Below are positions 7,373-16,916 of a stretch of 45,302 nt of DNA, piece by piece (position 1 is the first letter of the stretch; each line of letters begins with the position of its first letter). The stretch comes from Methylococcales bacterium (GTDB lineage Bacteria > Pseudomonadota > Gammaproteobacteria > Methylococcales > Methylomonadaceae): the NCBI GenBank assembly GCA_028688755.1, contig JAQTXN010000003.1:1-45302 (forward strand), given 5' to 3'. A model generated the notes under the pieces. It did no database searches and was not told the DNA's origin. It saw only the letters and a list, made by a program, of their open reading frames with translations. The position numbers and the translations under genes were made by a program.

Positions 7373-8121
7373 GATTTATTTCCTCCAACAATTTTTAAAA
7401 CATCTTTTAAATCGTTATCTAGGCGCAAAACTTCGTTTGTTGCTTCGGTATTCACAACACACAAAACCAGCATTTTATTTACCGTCGTAGGTTCAGTTTC
7501 GTCGCCTGATTCGCTTTTTGCTTTTTGGGGAATGCCGCGAACTTGCGCTAATAAAACTGTTCCGACTTTTTCATTATTCTCATCAATAATGTCGCAATTT
7601 GGTTCAACTGAAACGTTGGGTTCGCAAAGTCCAAGATTTAATGTGCGTTTCACGTCGCCTAAATAATGCGTTCGCACCACAATTTCTTGTCCCGTATAAC
7701 AGCCTTTTTTAAAACTCACCGCGCCTGTTTCATCTAAATTGAGCATTTGAGGAATAAATTGCTCACTGGTTTCTGGCAAAATCCAAGGTGTTCGCAGCGT
7801 CGTCGGTTTTAAAAACGCTTGAAGTGGTAGATTTTCAAGTTCGGCAATGGTGACTTTGGCGCGTAATTTATAGCGTTCAAGCAATTCTTGAATCGTTTGC
7901 AACATCGTTTTTGGCAAAATTAACAAAAAACCTTCCGCCGTTTTTGCCATGACAAAAAACGCAATCACTTTACCTTTAGGACTGCAAAATGCGCCTGTTT
8001 GACTTTGATTTTCAGCGAGTTCAAAAACGTCACAAGTTGTTTGTCCTTGTAAAAAGGTGGCGGCATCTTCGCCTGAAACGGACAAACAGCCCAAATCCGT
8101 GAGTTGAATTAACGATTTCAT
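7369..8121 (-). CDS. ygfZ: folate-binding protein YgfZ
   Basis: A 250-residue GcvT-like protein with the YgfZ signature KGCYTGQE around residue 120, whose cysteine is essential in E. coli YgfZ. It lacks the full aminomethyltransferase domain set of GcvT. YgfZ binds tetrahydrofolate and helps assemble or repair certain iron-sulfur enzymes such as MiaB. It sits between folA, which makes tetrahydrofolate, and ctaA, and its ATG overlaps the folA stop (ATGA), so the folate link is also a translational link. At 250 residues it is shorter than the E. coli protein (about 326). Confidence 0.92.
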   Translation of the reverse strand: MKSLIQLTDLGCLSVSGEDAATFLQGQTTCDVFELAENQSQTGAFCSPKGKVIAFFVMAKTAEGFLLILPKTMLQTIQELLERYKLRAKVTIAELENLPLQAFLKPTTLRTPWILPETSEQFIPQMLNLDETGAVSFKKGCYTGQEIVVRTHYLGDVKRTLNLGLCEPNVSVEPNCDIIDENNEKVGTVLLAQVRGIPQKAKSESGDETEPTTVNKMLVLCVVNTEATNEVLRLDNDLKDVLKIVGGNKS

Positions 8122-8606
8122 TTTTTCTCCAACGTTAAAAAGCGATACGAAAAATCCACTTTTTCGTCATTATCAATTTGTTCACAAGCAATTTCATCCC
8201 AATCAGTTACGTCAAATTTGGGAAAAAATGTATCACCTTCAAATTCAGCTTGAATGTCAGTTAAATAAAGCCGCTTTGCGAGTGGCAATGCGATTTCATA
8301 AAGCGTCGCACCACCAATAATAAATACTTCTTCACCGTATTTTTTTGCTTCATTCAATGCTGATTCAAGCGATTGAAACACAAGGCAACCTTGCTGCTGA
8401 TAATTAGCATTTTTGCTTAAAATCAAATTGGTACGTCCATCAAGTGGCTTGCCAATGGATTCAAACGTTTTACGTCCCATCAAAATGGGCGAATTCATCG
8501 TGATGGCGCGAAATCGTTTTAAATCAGCCGATAAATGCCACGGCATTTTATTGTCACGTCCAATCACGCGATTTTTGGACATGGCAACGATTAAGGATAT
8601 TTTCAT
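8118..8606 (-). CDS. folA: dihydrofolate reductase
   Basis: A 162-residue enzyme that reduces dihydrofolate to tetrahydrofolate with NADPH. Visible features are ISLIVAMSKNRVIGRDNKMP at the start, PWHLSADLKRFR with the active-site acid replaced in the usual way by the Asp of ADLKRF (E. coli D27 region), LMGRKTFESIG for the NADPH site, and IIGGATLYE. The length is standard. It is the first gene of the folA-ygfZ-ctaA operon and is divergent from the asparaginase gene, with only 54 bases between the two starts, so the promoters must overlap or face each other closely. Confidence 0.96.
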   Translation of the reverse strand: MKISLIVAMSKNRVIGRDNKMPWHLSADLKRFRAITMNSPILMGRKTFESIGKPLDGRTNLILSKNANYQQQGCLVFQSLESALNEAKKYGEEVFIIGGATLYEIALPLAKRLYLTDIQAEFEGDTFFPKFDVTDWDEIACEQIDNDEKVDFSYRFLTLEKK

Positions 8607-8660
8607 TTTAGGATTGTGCTTGTTATGCTTAAAAATCCTAATTTTAATGCAAATAAGACA

Positions 8661-9581
8661 ATGAAAAACATTTTAGTCATCTTTACAGGCGGCACAATTG
8701 GTTCAAGTGTTCACAATGGCGCGATTGATACCGATGAAAAAACCGCTTTTTTGTTGCTCGAACAATTTAAACAGCGTTATCCCGAAACGGCGGTGAATTT
8801 CACTACGTTGCAGCCGTATCAAATTCTCAGTGAAAATTTATCACCACGCATTTGGACGGATTTAATCAATGCGATTGAAAAGGCACTGCCGCAAAATTAC
8901 GACGGCATCATCGTTACGCATGGCACAGATACACTCGCTTACACCGCCGCCGCGTTGGATTTTTATTTTCAGTCGCTAAACGTACCGATTTTTCTGGTTT
9001 CAAGTCACTTGCCGTTGCGTAATCCGAATGCAAATGGACTTGATAACTTCAGCTTTGCCGTTGAAAAAATTTTGCAAGAGAAATTAACAGGCGTTTTTGT
9101 GCCATATCGAAATCCAAATGAAAAAAACGTGACGTTGCATCAAGCAAATCGTTTAACGAGTTCGCCACAACTCAGCAGTGATTTTTTTAGCGTTTCTGAT
9201 GTAAGTGTTTCGCAAAAAACAATTTTCGACACGCCGCTTAAAGCCCAATTTTCAGAAAAAATCTTGCTGATAAAGCCATATCCGTCGCTCAATTACGATT
9301 ATTTTGATTTGAAAAATGTCGATGCCGTGTTGCACGATTTGTATCATTCAGGAACGGCGTGTACGAGTTCACAATGGGGCGACAATTATTCGTTATTGAA
9401 TTTTATCGCCCGTTGTAAAAGCGAAAATGTGCCGATTTATCTTGCTCCTGCGTTGAAATCGCCAGACGCTTATCAATCGACACTTGAACTCGTTAATAGT
9501 GGCGCGACGATGCTTTGGAACATGACGCTTGAAGCCGCTTTCGTGCAGTTGTCGCTTTTGTATGGGAATTCAAATTTTTAA
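8661..9581 (+). CDS. L-asparaginase family amidohydrolase (type I-like)
   Basis: A 306-residue protein starting MKNILVIFTGGTIGSS. It contains both catalytic threonines of the asparaginase fold: FTGGTIG at residues 8-14 and VTHGTDTLAYTAA near residue 93. There is no signal peptide, so it should be cytoplasmic like AnsA. It hydrolyses asparagine to aspartate and ammonia, or a related amide. I chose ATG 8661 because the family begins immediately before this strand; an in-frame ATG at 8616 would add 15 unrelated residues. It ends by overlapping the convergent phosphoesterase gene by four bases. Sequence after residue 180 is less conserved, so the exact substrate is open. Confidence 0.86.
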   Translation: MKNILVIFTGGTIGSSVHNGAIDTDEKTAFLLLEQFKQRYPETAVNFTTLQPYQILSENLSPRIWTDLINAIEKALPQNYDGIIVTHGTDTLAYTAAALDFYFQSLNVPIFLVSSHLPLRNPNANGLDNFSFAVEKILQEKLTGVFVPYRNPNEKNVTLHQANRLTSSPQLSSDFFSVSDVSVSQKTIFDTPLKAQFSEKILLIKPYPSLNYDYFDLKNVDAVLHDLYHSGTACTSSQWGDNYSLLNFIARCKSENVPIYLAPALKSPDAYQSTLELVNSGATMLWNMTLEAAFVQLSLLYGNSNF

Positions 9582-10888
9582 AACTCAAACGCACCATCTA
9601 AACCATTGGCTTTCGCATCACGCTCTGAAAGAGGAAGTAGTTCAAAGCGATTTTCAATCAATTTCAAAATCGAAGTCGTGTCATAAAGTGTGTTATCGAC
9701 AAAACCTTTTTTCGCAAACGGTGACACGATAATTGCGGGAATGCGTGTTCCCGCTCCCCAACGGTCAAGTTGTGGTGGCGCAACGTGATCCCAAAAACCA
9801 CCGAATTCGTCGTAAGTAATGATAATCGCCGTTTTTTCCCAAATCGGACTGTGACGAATGGCTTCGACAATCTCTTTGATTTCCGCATCGGCATCTAAAA
9901 TGGTGGCATAACCTGGATGTTGATTTTTACTGCCAACGGGTTTGAAAAATGCCACGCTTGGAAAATGACCTTTTAAGTCTTCAAAAAGCTGCGTTTTGTC
10001 TTTTAAATGCTCTTTACGAGCCTGCGTATCGGGCGCGAAATTTGTGTAATAAACAAACGGTTGGTGGTGATATTGGAAATTATCGCCTGCATCTTTGTTT
10101 GCCATTGCATCATTCCACCCACCCGAATACCACGCCCATGAAATCCCTTTTTCTGAAAGTCTATCGCCAATGGTGGCGTGTGTTTGCGGTGGCAAACGAG
10201 TTTCATTGTGCGTTGAATCAAACGGCGGATAATGCGGTTGGATTGTTCCGACTGCATAATTGTCTGTTGTGACAGTTGGGTCTTTGGTGACTTTGCCTGT
10301 TTTGGTATCACTTTTCCATTTTTTTAATTCATCAGGTGCGTCTTTAAATTCGGGTGTGCAGGCACAAATTAACCATTGATGATTTAAAAATGAACCGCCA
10401 TAAGCCGCTTGAAAAAAATTGTCGGCGAGCGTGAATTCTTTTGCATATTGCCACAAGGCGGTTTGCGATAAATCGTAATGTCCCATCGTCAACGCGCCTG
10501 CTGAAGACAATTGTGCAAAACGATCATTTTTCCCGCCGTTAATTTGCATTTGATGAATAAAAAAACGGTGTGTTAAATCGGGATGTTTTTCAGTTAATGG
10601 AACGTAACGCGCAATATCAAACGGCTGATTGGGCAAATTTTCAGGAAAACGTTTATCAGAAACCGTCGGCAAGGTTGTGTAATCACGCCCAAATTCATCG
10701 ACTTGTAATGGTGCATTTTTTGCATTTTCTAAGCCGTTCGCATCGGGAAATAGACCAAATAAATTATCGAAACTGCGATTTTCAAGATACAGCACAACGA
10801 TGTGTTCAATGTCTTTTACGTCTTTTGCGGGAGCGGGCGTTGAAAAAATAGCGGTAATGGTTAATGCGAAAGCGGCAACTTTTTTCAT
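9578..10888 (-). CDS. secreted phosphoesterase (acid phosphatase AcpA / phospholipase C family)
   Basis: A 436-residue exported protein. The signal peptide is residues 1-21 (MKKVAAFALTITAIFS then TPAPA, cleavage about APA|KD). The mature part has the phosphoesterase (PF04185-type) motifs IEHIVVLYLENRSFDNLFG at the start, the FYTNFA region in the middle, and AIIITYDEFGGFWDHVAPP with metal- and phosphate-binding acids and a histidine. The family includes phospholipase C and AcpA acid phosphatases that cleave phosphate esters in the periplasm or outside. It lacks the extra C-terminal domains of the Pseudomonas phospholipases. Its ATG overlaps the regA stop (ATGA), so it is the distal gene of regB-regA and may answer to the same redox control. 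Confidence 0.88.
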   Translation of the reverse strand: MKKVAAFALTITAIFSTPAPAKDVKDIEHIVVLYLENRSFDNLFGLFPDANGLENAKNAPLQVDEFGRDYTTLPTVSDKRFPENLPNQPFDIARYVPLTEKHPDLTHRFFIHQMQINGGKNDRFAQLSSAGALTMGHYDLSQTALWQYAKEFTLADNFFQAAYGGSFLNHQWLICACTPEFKDAPDELKKWKSDTKTGKVTKDPTVTTDNYAVGTIQPHYPPFDSTHNETRLPPQTHATIGDRLSEKGISWAWYSGGWNDAMANKDAGDNFQYHHQPFVYYTNFAPDTQARKEHLKDKTQLFEDLKGHFPSVAFFKPVGSKNQHPGYATILDADAEIKEIVEAIRHSPIWEKTAIIITYDEFGGFWDHVAPPQLDRWGAGTRIPAIIVSPFAKKGFVDNTLYDTTSILKLIENRFELLPLSERDAKANGLDGAFEF

Positions 10889-11436
10889 GATTGTACGGGG
10901 CGTTTATCTAATTTACGTTGAAGTGATCGACGGTGCATATTCAATGCCCGCGCCGCGGCAGAAATGTTGCCATCGTGTTGCATCAATACTTTTTGCAAAT
11001 GTTCCCATTCCAAGCGTTTTACCGAAAGCGGAATTTCACTAATGGCTGCGGATGTATCCCCTTCATTTTTAAGCAGTGCGGTGACGATTTCATCTGCATT
11101 AGCAGGTTTGGTTAAATAATGCGTTGCCCCTAATTTAATTGCTTCAACAGCTGTTGCAATACTTGCAAAACCTGTGAGCATCACAATTCGCGTGTTGTCA
11201 TCGAGCGAAATCAACTTTTTGACCAGTTCTAAGCCTGATTCCAAACCAATTCGTAAATCAATCACCGCGTATTCGGGTAAATTTTGTTCGGCAAGTTGAA
11301 TTCCCGAAGCCACATCATAAGCGACTAAAACCTCGTAATCGCGTTTTTCGAGGGCATTTTTTAACACGCTGCAAAACGTTTCATCATCATCAACAAGTAA
11401 TAAGCGTGGATTGTCGAGTTCTTCAGTTGCTGTCAT
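10885..11436 (-). CDS. regA: RegA/PrrA/ActR-type redox response regulator
   Basis: The protein has an N-terminal receiver domain: LLVDDDETFCS supplies the acidic pair, AVIDLRIGLESG the phospho-accepting Asp, VMLTGFAS the Thr and YLTKPAN the Lys. After a short linker comes a Fis-type helix-turn-helix, DGNISAAARALNMHRRSLQR. That is the exact architecture of RegA/PrrA/ActR, which control aerobic/anaerobic gene sets such as oxidases, hydrogenase, carbon and nitrogen fixation. The partner kinase RegB is directly upstream and overlaps it. I chose ATG 11436, preceded by GAGA; ATGs at 11451 and 11448 are in frame. The downstream phosphoesterase is coupled to it by ATGA. Confidence 0.92.
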   Translation of the reverse strand: MTATEELDNPRLLLVDDDETFCSVLKNALEKRDYEVLVAYDVASGIQLAEQNLPEYAVIDLRIGLESGLELVKKLISLDDNTRIVMLTGFASIATAVEAIKLGATHYLTKPANADEIVTALLKNEGDTSAAISEIPLSVKRLEWEHLQKVLMQHDGNISAAARALNMHRRSLQRKLDKRPVQS

Positions 11437-12805
11437 TTTCTGTCTCATCATGTAATAGCGGTAATGTCAGTGTGACCTGTGCGCCGCCTTCATATCTATT
11501 TTCAAAGTCAATTGTACCGCCTAAACGTTGCAGGGTTGAGTAAGTTAAAAATAAGCCAACGCCTAAGCCTTGTTTACTGCTTGTCGTGGGATGTTGCCCT
11601 GCAAATTCAAGTAAATGTTCAGGAAAACCTGCCCCAAAATCCCGAATTTTAATCGTTGCACTTTGTTTATCCCAAATAGCGTGAAATTCCACGCCTAAAT
11701 CTGGATTGGTCGCTTCTGCCGCGTTATTTAAAATGTTAATTAGCGAATGCGTCAACGTGCGTTCAGCGATGATTTTTGCCTCAAAATCGACGTTGGGATC
11801 GATAAAAAAGTTTAATTTTGTGCCGACTTTGTGGGTGCGCCATTGCTTAATTACGTCATCTAAATAATCACTCAGTAACATGATGTTGCCTGATTCAGCT
11901 CGCATTTCACCTGCTGACGCTGACATTACCGATAAGGCTTCTTTGCAGCGATTGATTTGTTCTTCGATGATAGACATTTTTTCGTATAACTCAGGATGAT
12001 TGCAATACGCATAATCTTGAGTGAGTTCATGCGCGATAATTGCCATCGTGCCAAGCGGCGTTCCCATATCATGCGCGGCACTTGCGGCAAGCGTTCCGAG
12101 CGCGACAACTCGTTCATTTCGCAACGCATTTTCTCTTGCTTGTGCCAAACTGCGCTCACGAATTTTTAAGGTTTTAGCCAGTTCAACGACAAAAAACGCC
12201 ACTAAACCTGCGCTAAATACAAATCCAAACCACATCCCGAAAATATGTAAATTGAAATAATTTTTATCATTGAGCGTATGTTGCAATTCAAGCGCGTCGA
12301 GTTGCGACATTTGAGAGAAATCAATGTGCGAATTATGACTTAAATGCGGCGCAATCGAGGGCAGGGGGATGTTATAAACCATCAACATTGTGTACATCGA
12401 AGTTGTAAGTATCAACATGTACCACGCATAATTTGGCGGCAACATAATCGCGGTAATCATCAGCGGCAATAAATAGACCCAAATAATAGGATTCGACGCG
12501 CCACCTGTTGCGTAAAGCAATGCCGTGATGGCAAAAACATCAAGCGTAAGTTGCACAAAGATTTCTTGCGTGGTCACAGGCGTGGGTTCATCTAAACGCA
12601 GCCAAGTGTAGATATTTACCGCTGCAATACTTGCCACAATCCACCACAAAGGACGCTCTGGAAGTCCAATATGCAAACCGTGAACACTGAGAAAAATTAA
12701 AAAGGCTTCACTAAACAGCATGAGGTTTCGTAAAACAAATAGCCATTTTAGGTTTTGCCGAACGGATAATTCAGATTTAGTTGTGGACGTTACATGAGAA
12801 AACAT
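11423..12805 (-). CDS. regB: RegB/PrrB-type redox sensor histidine kinase
   Basis: A 460-residue membrane kinase with about five or six spans in the first 215 residues. The loop between spans carries GGASNP (residues 101-106), which corresponds to the GGxxNP quinone-sensing motif of RegB. The H box is LAASAAHDMGTPLG with the phospho-accepting His at residue 245, and a cysteine about 40 residues later (C287, INRCKEA) matches the redox-active Cys of RegB. N, G1 and G2 boxes of the ATPase follow (INILNNAAEA, RDFGAGFP, GLGVGLFL). It phosphorylates RegA according to the redox state of the quinone pool. It overlaps regA by 14 bases (ATG 11436). Confidence 0.93.
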   Translation of the reverse strand: MFSHVTSTTKSELSVRQNLKWLFVLRNLMLFSEAFLIFLSVHGLHIGLPERPLWWIVASIAAVNIYTWLRLDEPTPVTTQEIFVQLTLDVFAITALLYATGGASNPIIWVYLLPLMITAIMLPPNYAWYMLILTTSMYTMLMVYNIPLPSIAPHLSHNSHIDFSQMSQLDALELQHTLNDKNYFNLHIFGMWFGFVFSAGLVAFFVVELAKTLKIRERSLAQARENALRNERVVALGTLAASAAHDMGTPLGTMAIIAHELTQDYAYCNHPELYEKMSIIEEQINRCKEALSVMSASAGEMRAESGNIMLLSDYLDDVIKQWRTHKVGTKLNFFIDPNVDFEAKIIAERTLTHSLINILNNAAEATNPDLGVEFHAIWDKQSATIKIRDFGAGFPEHLLEFAGQHPTTSSKQGLGVGLFLTYSTLQRLGGTIDFENRYEGGAQVTLTLPLLHDETENDSN

Positions 12806-12929
12806 AAAAGTCGCATCAAAAGTTTAAGTTACGAATAGTTTAAAGAGATTTAACTTTGGAGGCGATTGTTTAGCCCATTTCTCGCAAATCTATATTTAGA
12901 AAAAACTATTAGATGTCTATGTTTAAAGT

Positions 12930-12959
12930 TAGACAGAAATAATTTCAATCTGCTAGAAT
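12930..12959 (+). promoter_or_regulatory. candidate sigma-70 promoter of the CarH-like operon
   Basis: A -35 box TAGACA (12930-12935) and a -10 box TAGAAT (12954-12959), each matching consensus at five of six positions, are spaced by 18 bases. Transcription would start near 12966, leaving a leader of about 70 bases before the ATG at 13039. MerR/CarH regulators normally repress from sites overlapping such boxes, but I see no clear inverted operator. Confidence 0.45.
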
Positions 12960-13038
12960 CCGAGCTATTGTTTGTGGAAGCTAAATAACACTGTTTTAAT
13001 AAACATAATTTTGATAATGAAGTTTATTTTAAGTAGTT

Positions 13039-13944
13039 ATGTTTTCAATCAGTTTAGTTTCACGAGAAACAGGTATCTCAATTGCGACGTTGCGAAAATG
13101 GGAAACACGTTATGGTTTTCCAAAACCTGTACGACATAACGGTTACACCCGATCTTACAGCAAAGAAGATATTGCCTATTTACATGAAGTAAAACGTTTA
13201 ATTGATTTAGGAATGCGTCCATCAAAATTATTTTCAGTAACGCCGAGTGAATTTTCAGCTTTAGCTTTAACGCATCCCACAAGAGCCGTCACCCTAGAAC
13301 AAAAATTTATAGAAGATGTAATTGAATTATTGATTTCGCACGAAATTAAAAAATTACGCAAAATTTTAGATAAAAAATTAAAAAAACTTGGGGTATTAGA
13401 TTTTGTTGAAAAAGTTGCTCAACCATTAACTGTTTTGGTCGGACAAAAATGGGCAGATGGTGTCATTAGCATATTCACTGAGCATTGCTATAGCGAACAA
13501 ATGTCGCAAGTTTTAAACAGCGTCGAACCCGCTAATTTAAAATACGACGAAACGTTACCGCGCATTTTACTTACTACACTTTCAGGCGAGCGGCACACAT
13601 TAGGGCTGGATATGGTGAAAGCTCTTTTAAGCGAGCAAAAAGCACATTGCATCAATTTAGGTGCTGAAGTGCCGCTACTCGAAATTCCTCAAGCCGCGCT
13701 TCACTACAAAGTGAATGTCGTCGGCTTATCGTTTAGTGCTTCTTTTCCCAAACGAGCGATGACCGAATCACTCAAACAATTACGCCTCTCGCTCGCACCT
13801 GAGATTGGATTATGGATTGGCGGTTCAGGCGCAAAACAATTAGCAAAATTACCTAATGGCATTGAAATTTCTCATTCAACAGCAGAAGTTTTAGCGGTAT
13901 TTGAAAGTTATAAAAAAACACACGCTGTTATCGATTCATTCTAG
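13039..13944 (+). CDS. MerR-type regulator with B12-binding domain (CarH/LitR-like)
   Basis: A 301-residue protein. Residues 1-70 are a MerR winged helix (LVSRETGISIATLRKWETRY). Residues about 85-165 are the helical B12-binding cap and contain W138-x9-E148-H149, the signature of adenosylcobalamin photoreceptors of the CarH class. Residues about 173-295 are a Rossmann-type cobalamin-binding domain with E184-x-H186-x-x-G189, whose histidine would be the lower cobalt ligand; the usual Asp of the motif is Glu. CarH binds DNA as a tetramer in the dark and is released when light breaks the Co-C bond. It heads an operon of signalling genes, the next starting 5 bases after its stop. No clear ribosome site is visible. 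Light sensing is inferred from the motif. Confidence 0.85.
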   Translation: MFSISLVSRETGISIATLRKWETRYGFPKPVRHNGYTRSYSKEDIAYLHEVKRLIDLGMRPSKLFSVTPSEFSALALTHPTRAVTLEQKFIEDVIELLISHEIKKLRKILDKKLKKLGVLDFVEKVAQPLTVLVGQKWADGVISIFTEHCYSEQMSQVLNSVEPANLKYDETLPRILLTTLSGERHTLGLDMVKALLSEQKAHCINLGAEVPLLEIPQAALHYKVNVVGLSFSASFPKRAMTESLKQLRLSLAPEIGLWIGGSGAKQLAKLPNGIEISHSTAEVLAVFESYKKTHAVIDSF

Positions 13945-13949
13945 GAAAA

Positions 13950-16916
13950 ATGTTTGTGAAAAAAAATCAAATCTCCGCTGTTATTCCTTTCGAAATAAAT
14001 TCTTTTACAGGTTACGTTGTTGGCATTGGTGCTTCTGCTGGTGGTCTTGATGCACTTGAAAAATTCTTTGATTTTTGCCCTGTTGATACGGGGGCAACGT
14101 TTGTTGTAATTCAACATTTATCGCCCGACCACAAAAGCATGATGAGCAATTTGCTCGCTCGTCACACGACAATGCCCGTTTGCATGGTTGAACAAAACAC
14201 CTCGATTGAACCCAATAATGTGTATCTAATTCCACCTGGTTCCATCATGCACATGGGCAAAGGTTTTCTGCATTTAACACCTAAAAATCCGCGCGGTTTA
14301 ACGCTTCCAATTGATATTTTCTTCACGTCACTTGCCGAAAGTTATGGCAATCATGCCATTGGTATTGTGCTTTCTGGCACAGGTTCAGACGGTACGCGCG
14401 GCGCATCAGCTATCAATTCGATGGGCGGTTTTTTACTCGCGCAAGAACCCAGCACTGCGGGTTTTGATGGAATGCCTAAAAGTTTTATCAACACGGGTTT
14501 AATCGATGCCATTTTGCCGCCCGAAGAATTAGCGAATCGTGTTGTCGCACACATCAATCATTTGGCCTCAAATGAACCCGAAATTTACGTCGAAAATGAT
14601 GCGTTTATTCCCCGTCTTGCGCTATCACACGAAGAAGCCTTTAACGCGATTATGCAGTTGTTATTGCAAATTAGCGGAATCGATTTTAAAGATTACAAGC
14701 CTTCTACAATTATGCGCCGTTTGGAGCGTCGAATGCAGGTGCGGCGCGTTTCAACGCTTGAAGATTATTTGAAATTACTCGAAACCGAAAACAGCGAAAT
14801 TTTCACGTTACGGCAAGAATTCTTAATTTCTGTCACCAGTTTTTTTCGAGATACTGAACCGTTTAAAACGCTCACAGAATGCGCGGTTGCTGAAATTGTG
14901 GCGAGTAAAAATAACGGTGATATTGTCCGAATTTGGACGGCGGGTTGTTCAACTGGTGAAGAACCTTACACGCTTGGAATGCTCTTTATTGAAGAATTTG
15001 AACGCCAAAAACGCTGGTTGACACTCAAAATTTTTGCGACCGATGTGAATCAACAAAATATCGAATTTTCAGCCATTGGCAGTTATAGCGAATCCATTGC
15101 AGCTGAATTAAGTCCTGCGCGTTTAGAACGATTTTTTGACGTGAAAGGCTCGAATTTCGTTGTTAAAAATGATTTGCGTCAATGTATTATTTTTGCGCGG
15201 CATAATTTGTTGAGTGACCCACCTTTCACCAAAACGGATTTGGTGGTTTGTCGAAACACGCTAATTTATTTTAAAAATCCTGCTCAAGAACGTGCATTGC
15301 GTCGTTTGCAATATGCCGTCAATCCACAAGGCTTTTTATTTTTAGGTTCTAGCGAATCGCTGTCAGGGGCAAATGAAGGTTTTAAAACGATTAACGCGAA
15401 ACACAAATTGTTTAAGCGCATCACCTCGGCAACGCCTGTTCCTTACGATATGTTGCAAAATGTTTCAACAGCGTATCAAACAGGACGACATGCGTCGTCG
15501 GTTTTAGTTTCACAAAAAGCGAAAAGTGTTGATGGTAACGCCATTGATAGTGCAATCAGTATGATGCTCAACAGTTACGCCCCACCTGCGCTTATCGTAA
15601 ATGGCAATCATGAAATTCTGCATTTTTTCGGCGATGTTCAGCCGTATTTATCGTTTCGAGAAGGTAGCGCAAGTTTGCAAATCGGACGTGTTTTACCACA
15701 ACGTTTGATTCCGATTGCTTCTGCACTGCTTTATAAAGCTGCCAAAAGCACAGAAATACTCATCTCTGATTTGATTCAATTCAAACAAGCCGATGATTCA
15801 ATAAAATTGATTCGTTTGAGTGCGCGTCAAATTTCACTCAAAACGCATGAACCATTCATATTGTTGTGTTTTGAAACCATCACAAATAACGTTGCTGAAA
15901 TTGAAACCAAAGCCTTCAATCTGGACGCAGAAACCATTGAACGAATTGAAATTTTAGAAAATGAACTCGCCGCAACGCGCGAAAGTTTGCAAGCGACCAT
16001 TGAAGAACTCGAAACTTCAAACGAAGAATTACAAGCCACAAACGAAGAACTCATGGCTTCAAATGAAGAATTACAAAGCTCAAACGAAGAATTGCAATCG
16101 GTCAATGAAGAACTCAACACGGTTAATGCCGAATACCAAGAAAAAGCAGGTATTTTAAGTCAGCTCAATGCAGATTTAGACAGCATGGCAAAAGCCTCGG
16201 GCGTAGCAACGATTTTTGTTGATGAAGAATTGCGATTAACCCGTTTTAGTCAAGACGCGATGCAAATTTTCAAATTACGCAATTCCGATATTGGGCGGCG
16301 TTTAGACGATTTCGCCCATACGCTCAAATATGAACATTTAATTGAAGATATTGAAGCGACGTTGCAATTGCAACGCATGACAGAACGTGAAATTTTATCT
16401 AACGACGGACGTACATTTTTAGTACGAATTTTGCCGTACTTTGTTCCATCGACCATGTCAAAAGGTGTAGTTGCCAGTTTTGTTGATATTACCTCGTACC
16501 ACGATGTGCAACGTTTGCAATCTATTATTGATGCGCTACCTGAACATATTGCCGTGTTAGAACATGACGGAAAAATTGCAATGATTAACCAAGCGTGGCA
16601 GCGATTCGCTAAAGCAAATGGCGATACTAATCTTACGCATACGGGCATTGGTACAAATTATTTTGAAGCATGCAAAGTGAGTAATCTTGAAAATTCAGAA
16701 ATCGCACAACGCGCTATTCACGGCGTAAAAAGTGTTCTCGAAGGTTCAAACGCCGAATTTTCGTTGCAATATCCTTGTCATTCACCAACCGAAAACCGTT
16801 GGTTTGTGATGAATGTCGCGCCGATTAAGGGCTACGATTACGGCGCGGTTGTCAGTCATATCAACATTTCCTCTTGGTATGCAAGTAACGAAAAAAAGGA
16901 AGCCGAACGTGAATAA
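13950..16916 (+). CDS. CheB-CheR-PAS fusion signalling protein
   Basis: A 988-residue fusion. CheB methylesterase domain (about 20-205) has the triad S29 (GIGASAGG), H56 (VIQHLSPDH) and D147 ([10 protein letters not shown]), with no N-terminal receiver. CheR methyltransferase domain (about 215-490) has MRRLERRM, the SAM site [16 protein letters not shown] and [10 protein letters not shown] coiled coil (about 663-737) is built of repeated EELxxxNEEL units, followed by two PAS-like domains to the C terminus. Most relatives continue into a histidine kinase; here the kinase domain is absent and the chain ends after the second PAS. Opposing methylation and demethylation activities would act on receptor glutamates. 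The AGGA ribosome site overlaps the previous stop, and the gene overlaps the next one by 8 bases. Confidence 0.93.
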   Translation: MFVKKNQISAVIPFEINSFTGYVVGIGASAGGLDALEKFFDFCPVDTGATFVVIQHLSPDHKSMMSNLLARHTTMPVCMVEQNTSIEPNNVYLIPPGSIMHMGKGFLHLTPKNPRGLTLPIDIFFTSLAESYGNHAIGIVLSGTGSDGTRGASAINSMGGFLLAQEPSTAGFDGMPKSFINTGLIDAILPPEELANRVVAHINHLASNEPEIYVENDAFIPRLALSHEEAFNAIMQLLLQISGIDFKDYKPSTIMRRLERRMQVRRVSTLEDYLKLLETENSEIFTLRQEFLISVTSFFRDTEPFKTLTECAVAEIVASKNNGDIVRIWTAGCSTGEEPYTLGMLFIEEFERQKRWLTLKIFATDVNQQNIEFSAIGSYSESIAAELSPARLERFFDVKGSNFVVKNDLRQCIIFARHNLLSDPPFTKTDLVVCRNTLIYFKNPAQERALRRLQYAVNPQGFLFLGSSESLSGANEGFKTINAKHKLFKRITSATPVPYDMLQNVSTAYQTGRHASSVLVSQKAKSVDGNAIDSAISMMLNSYAPPALIVNGNHEILHFFGDVQPYLSFREGSASLQIGRVLPQRLIPIASALLYKAAKSTEILISDLIQFKQADDSIKLIRLSARQISLKTHEPFILLCFETITNNVAEIETKAFNLDAETIERIEILENELAATRESLQATIEELETSNEELQATNEELMASNEELQSSNEELQSVNEELNTVNAEYQEKAGILSQLNADLDSMAKASGVATIFVDEELRLTRFSQDAMQIFKLRNSDIGRRLDDFAHTLKYEHLIEDIEATLQLQRMTEREILSNDGRTFLVRILPYFVPSTMSKGVVASFVDITSYHDVQRLQSIIDALPEHIAVLEHDGKIAMINQAWQRFAKANGDTNLTHTGIGTNYFEACKVSNLENSEIAQRAIHGVKSVLEGSNAEFSLQYPCHSPTENRWFVMNVAPIKGYDYGAVVSHINISSWYASNEKKEAERE

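Noticed and set aside
9949-10272. Plus-strand frame of 107 residues inside the phosphoesterase gene
   Set aside because: The minus-strand gene has clear family motifs across this stretch; the plus frame has no recognisable content.
15960-16135. Short repeated units suggesting tandem repeats or a CRISPR-like array
   Set aside because: They encode the EELxxxNEEL coiled coil of the CheB-CheR fusion; spacing follows the heptads and there are no spacers.
16250-16648. Minus-strand frame of 132 residues inside the CheB-CheR-PAS gene
   Set aside because: Antisense to a well-supported PAS region, with no start signal and Ser/Cys-rich composition typical of a shadow frame.
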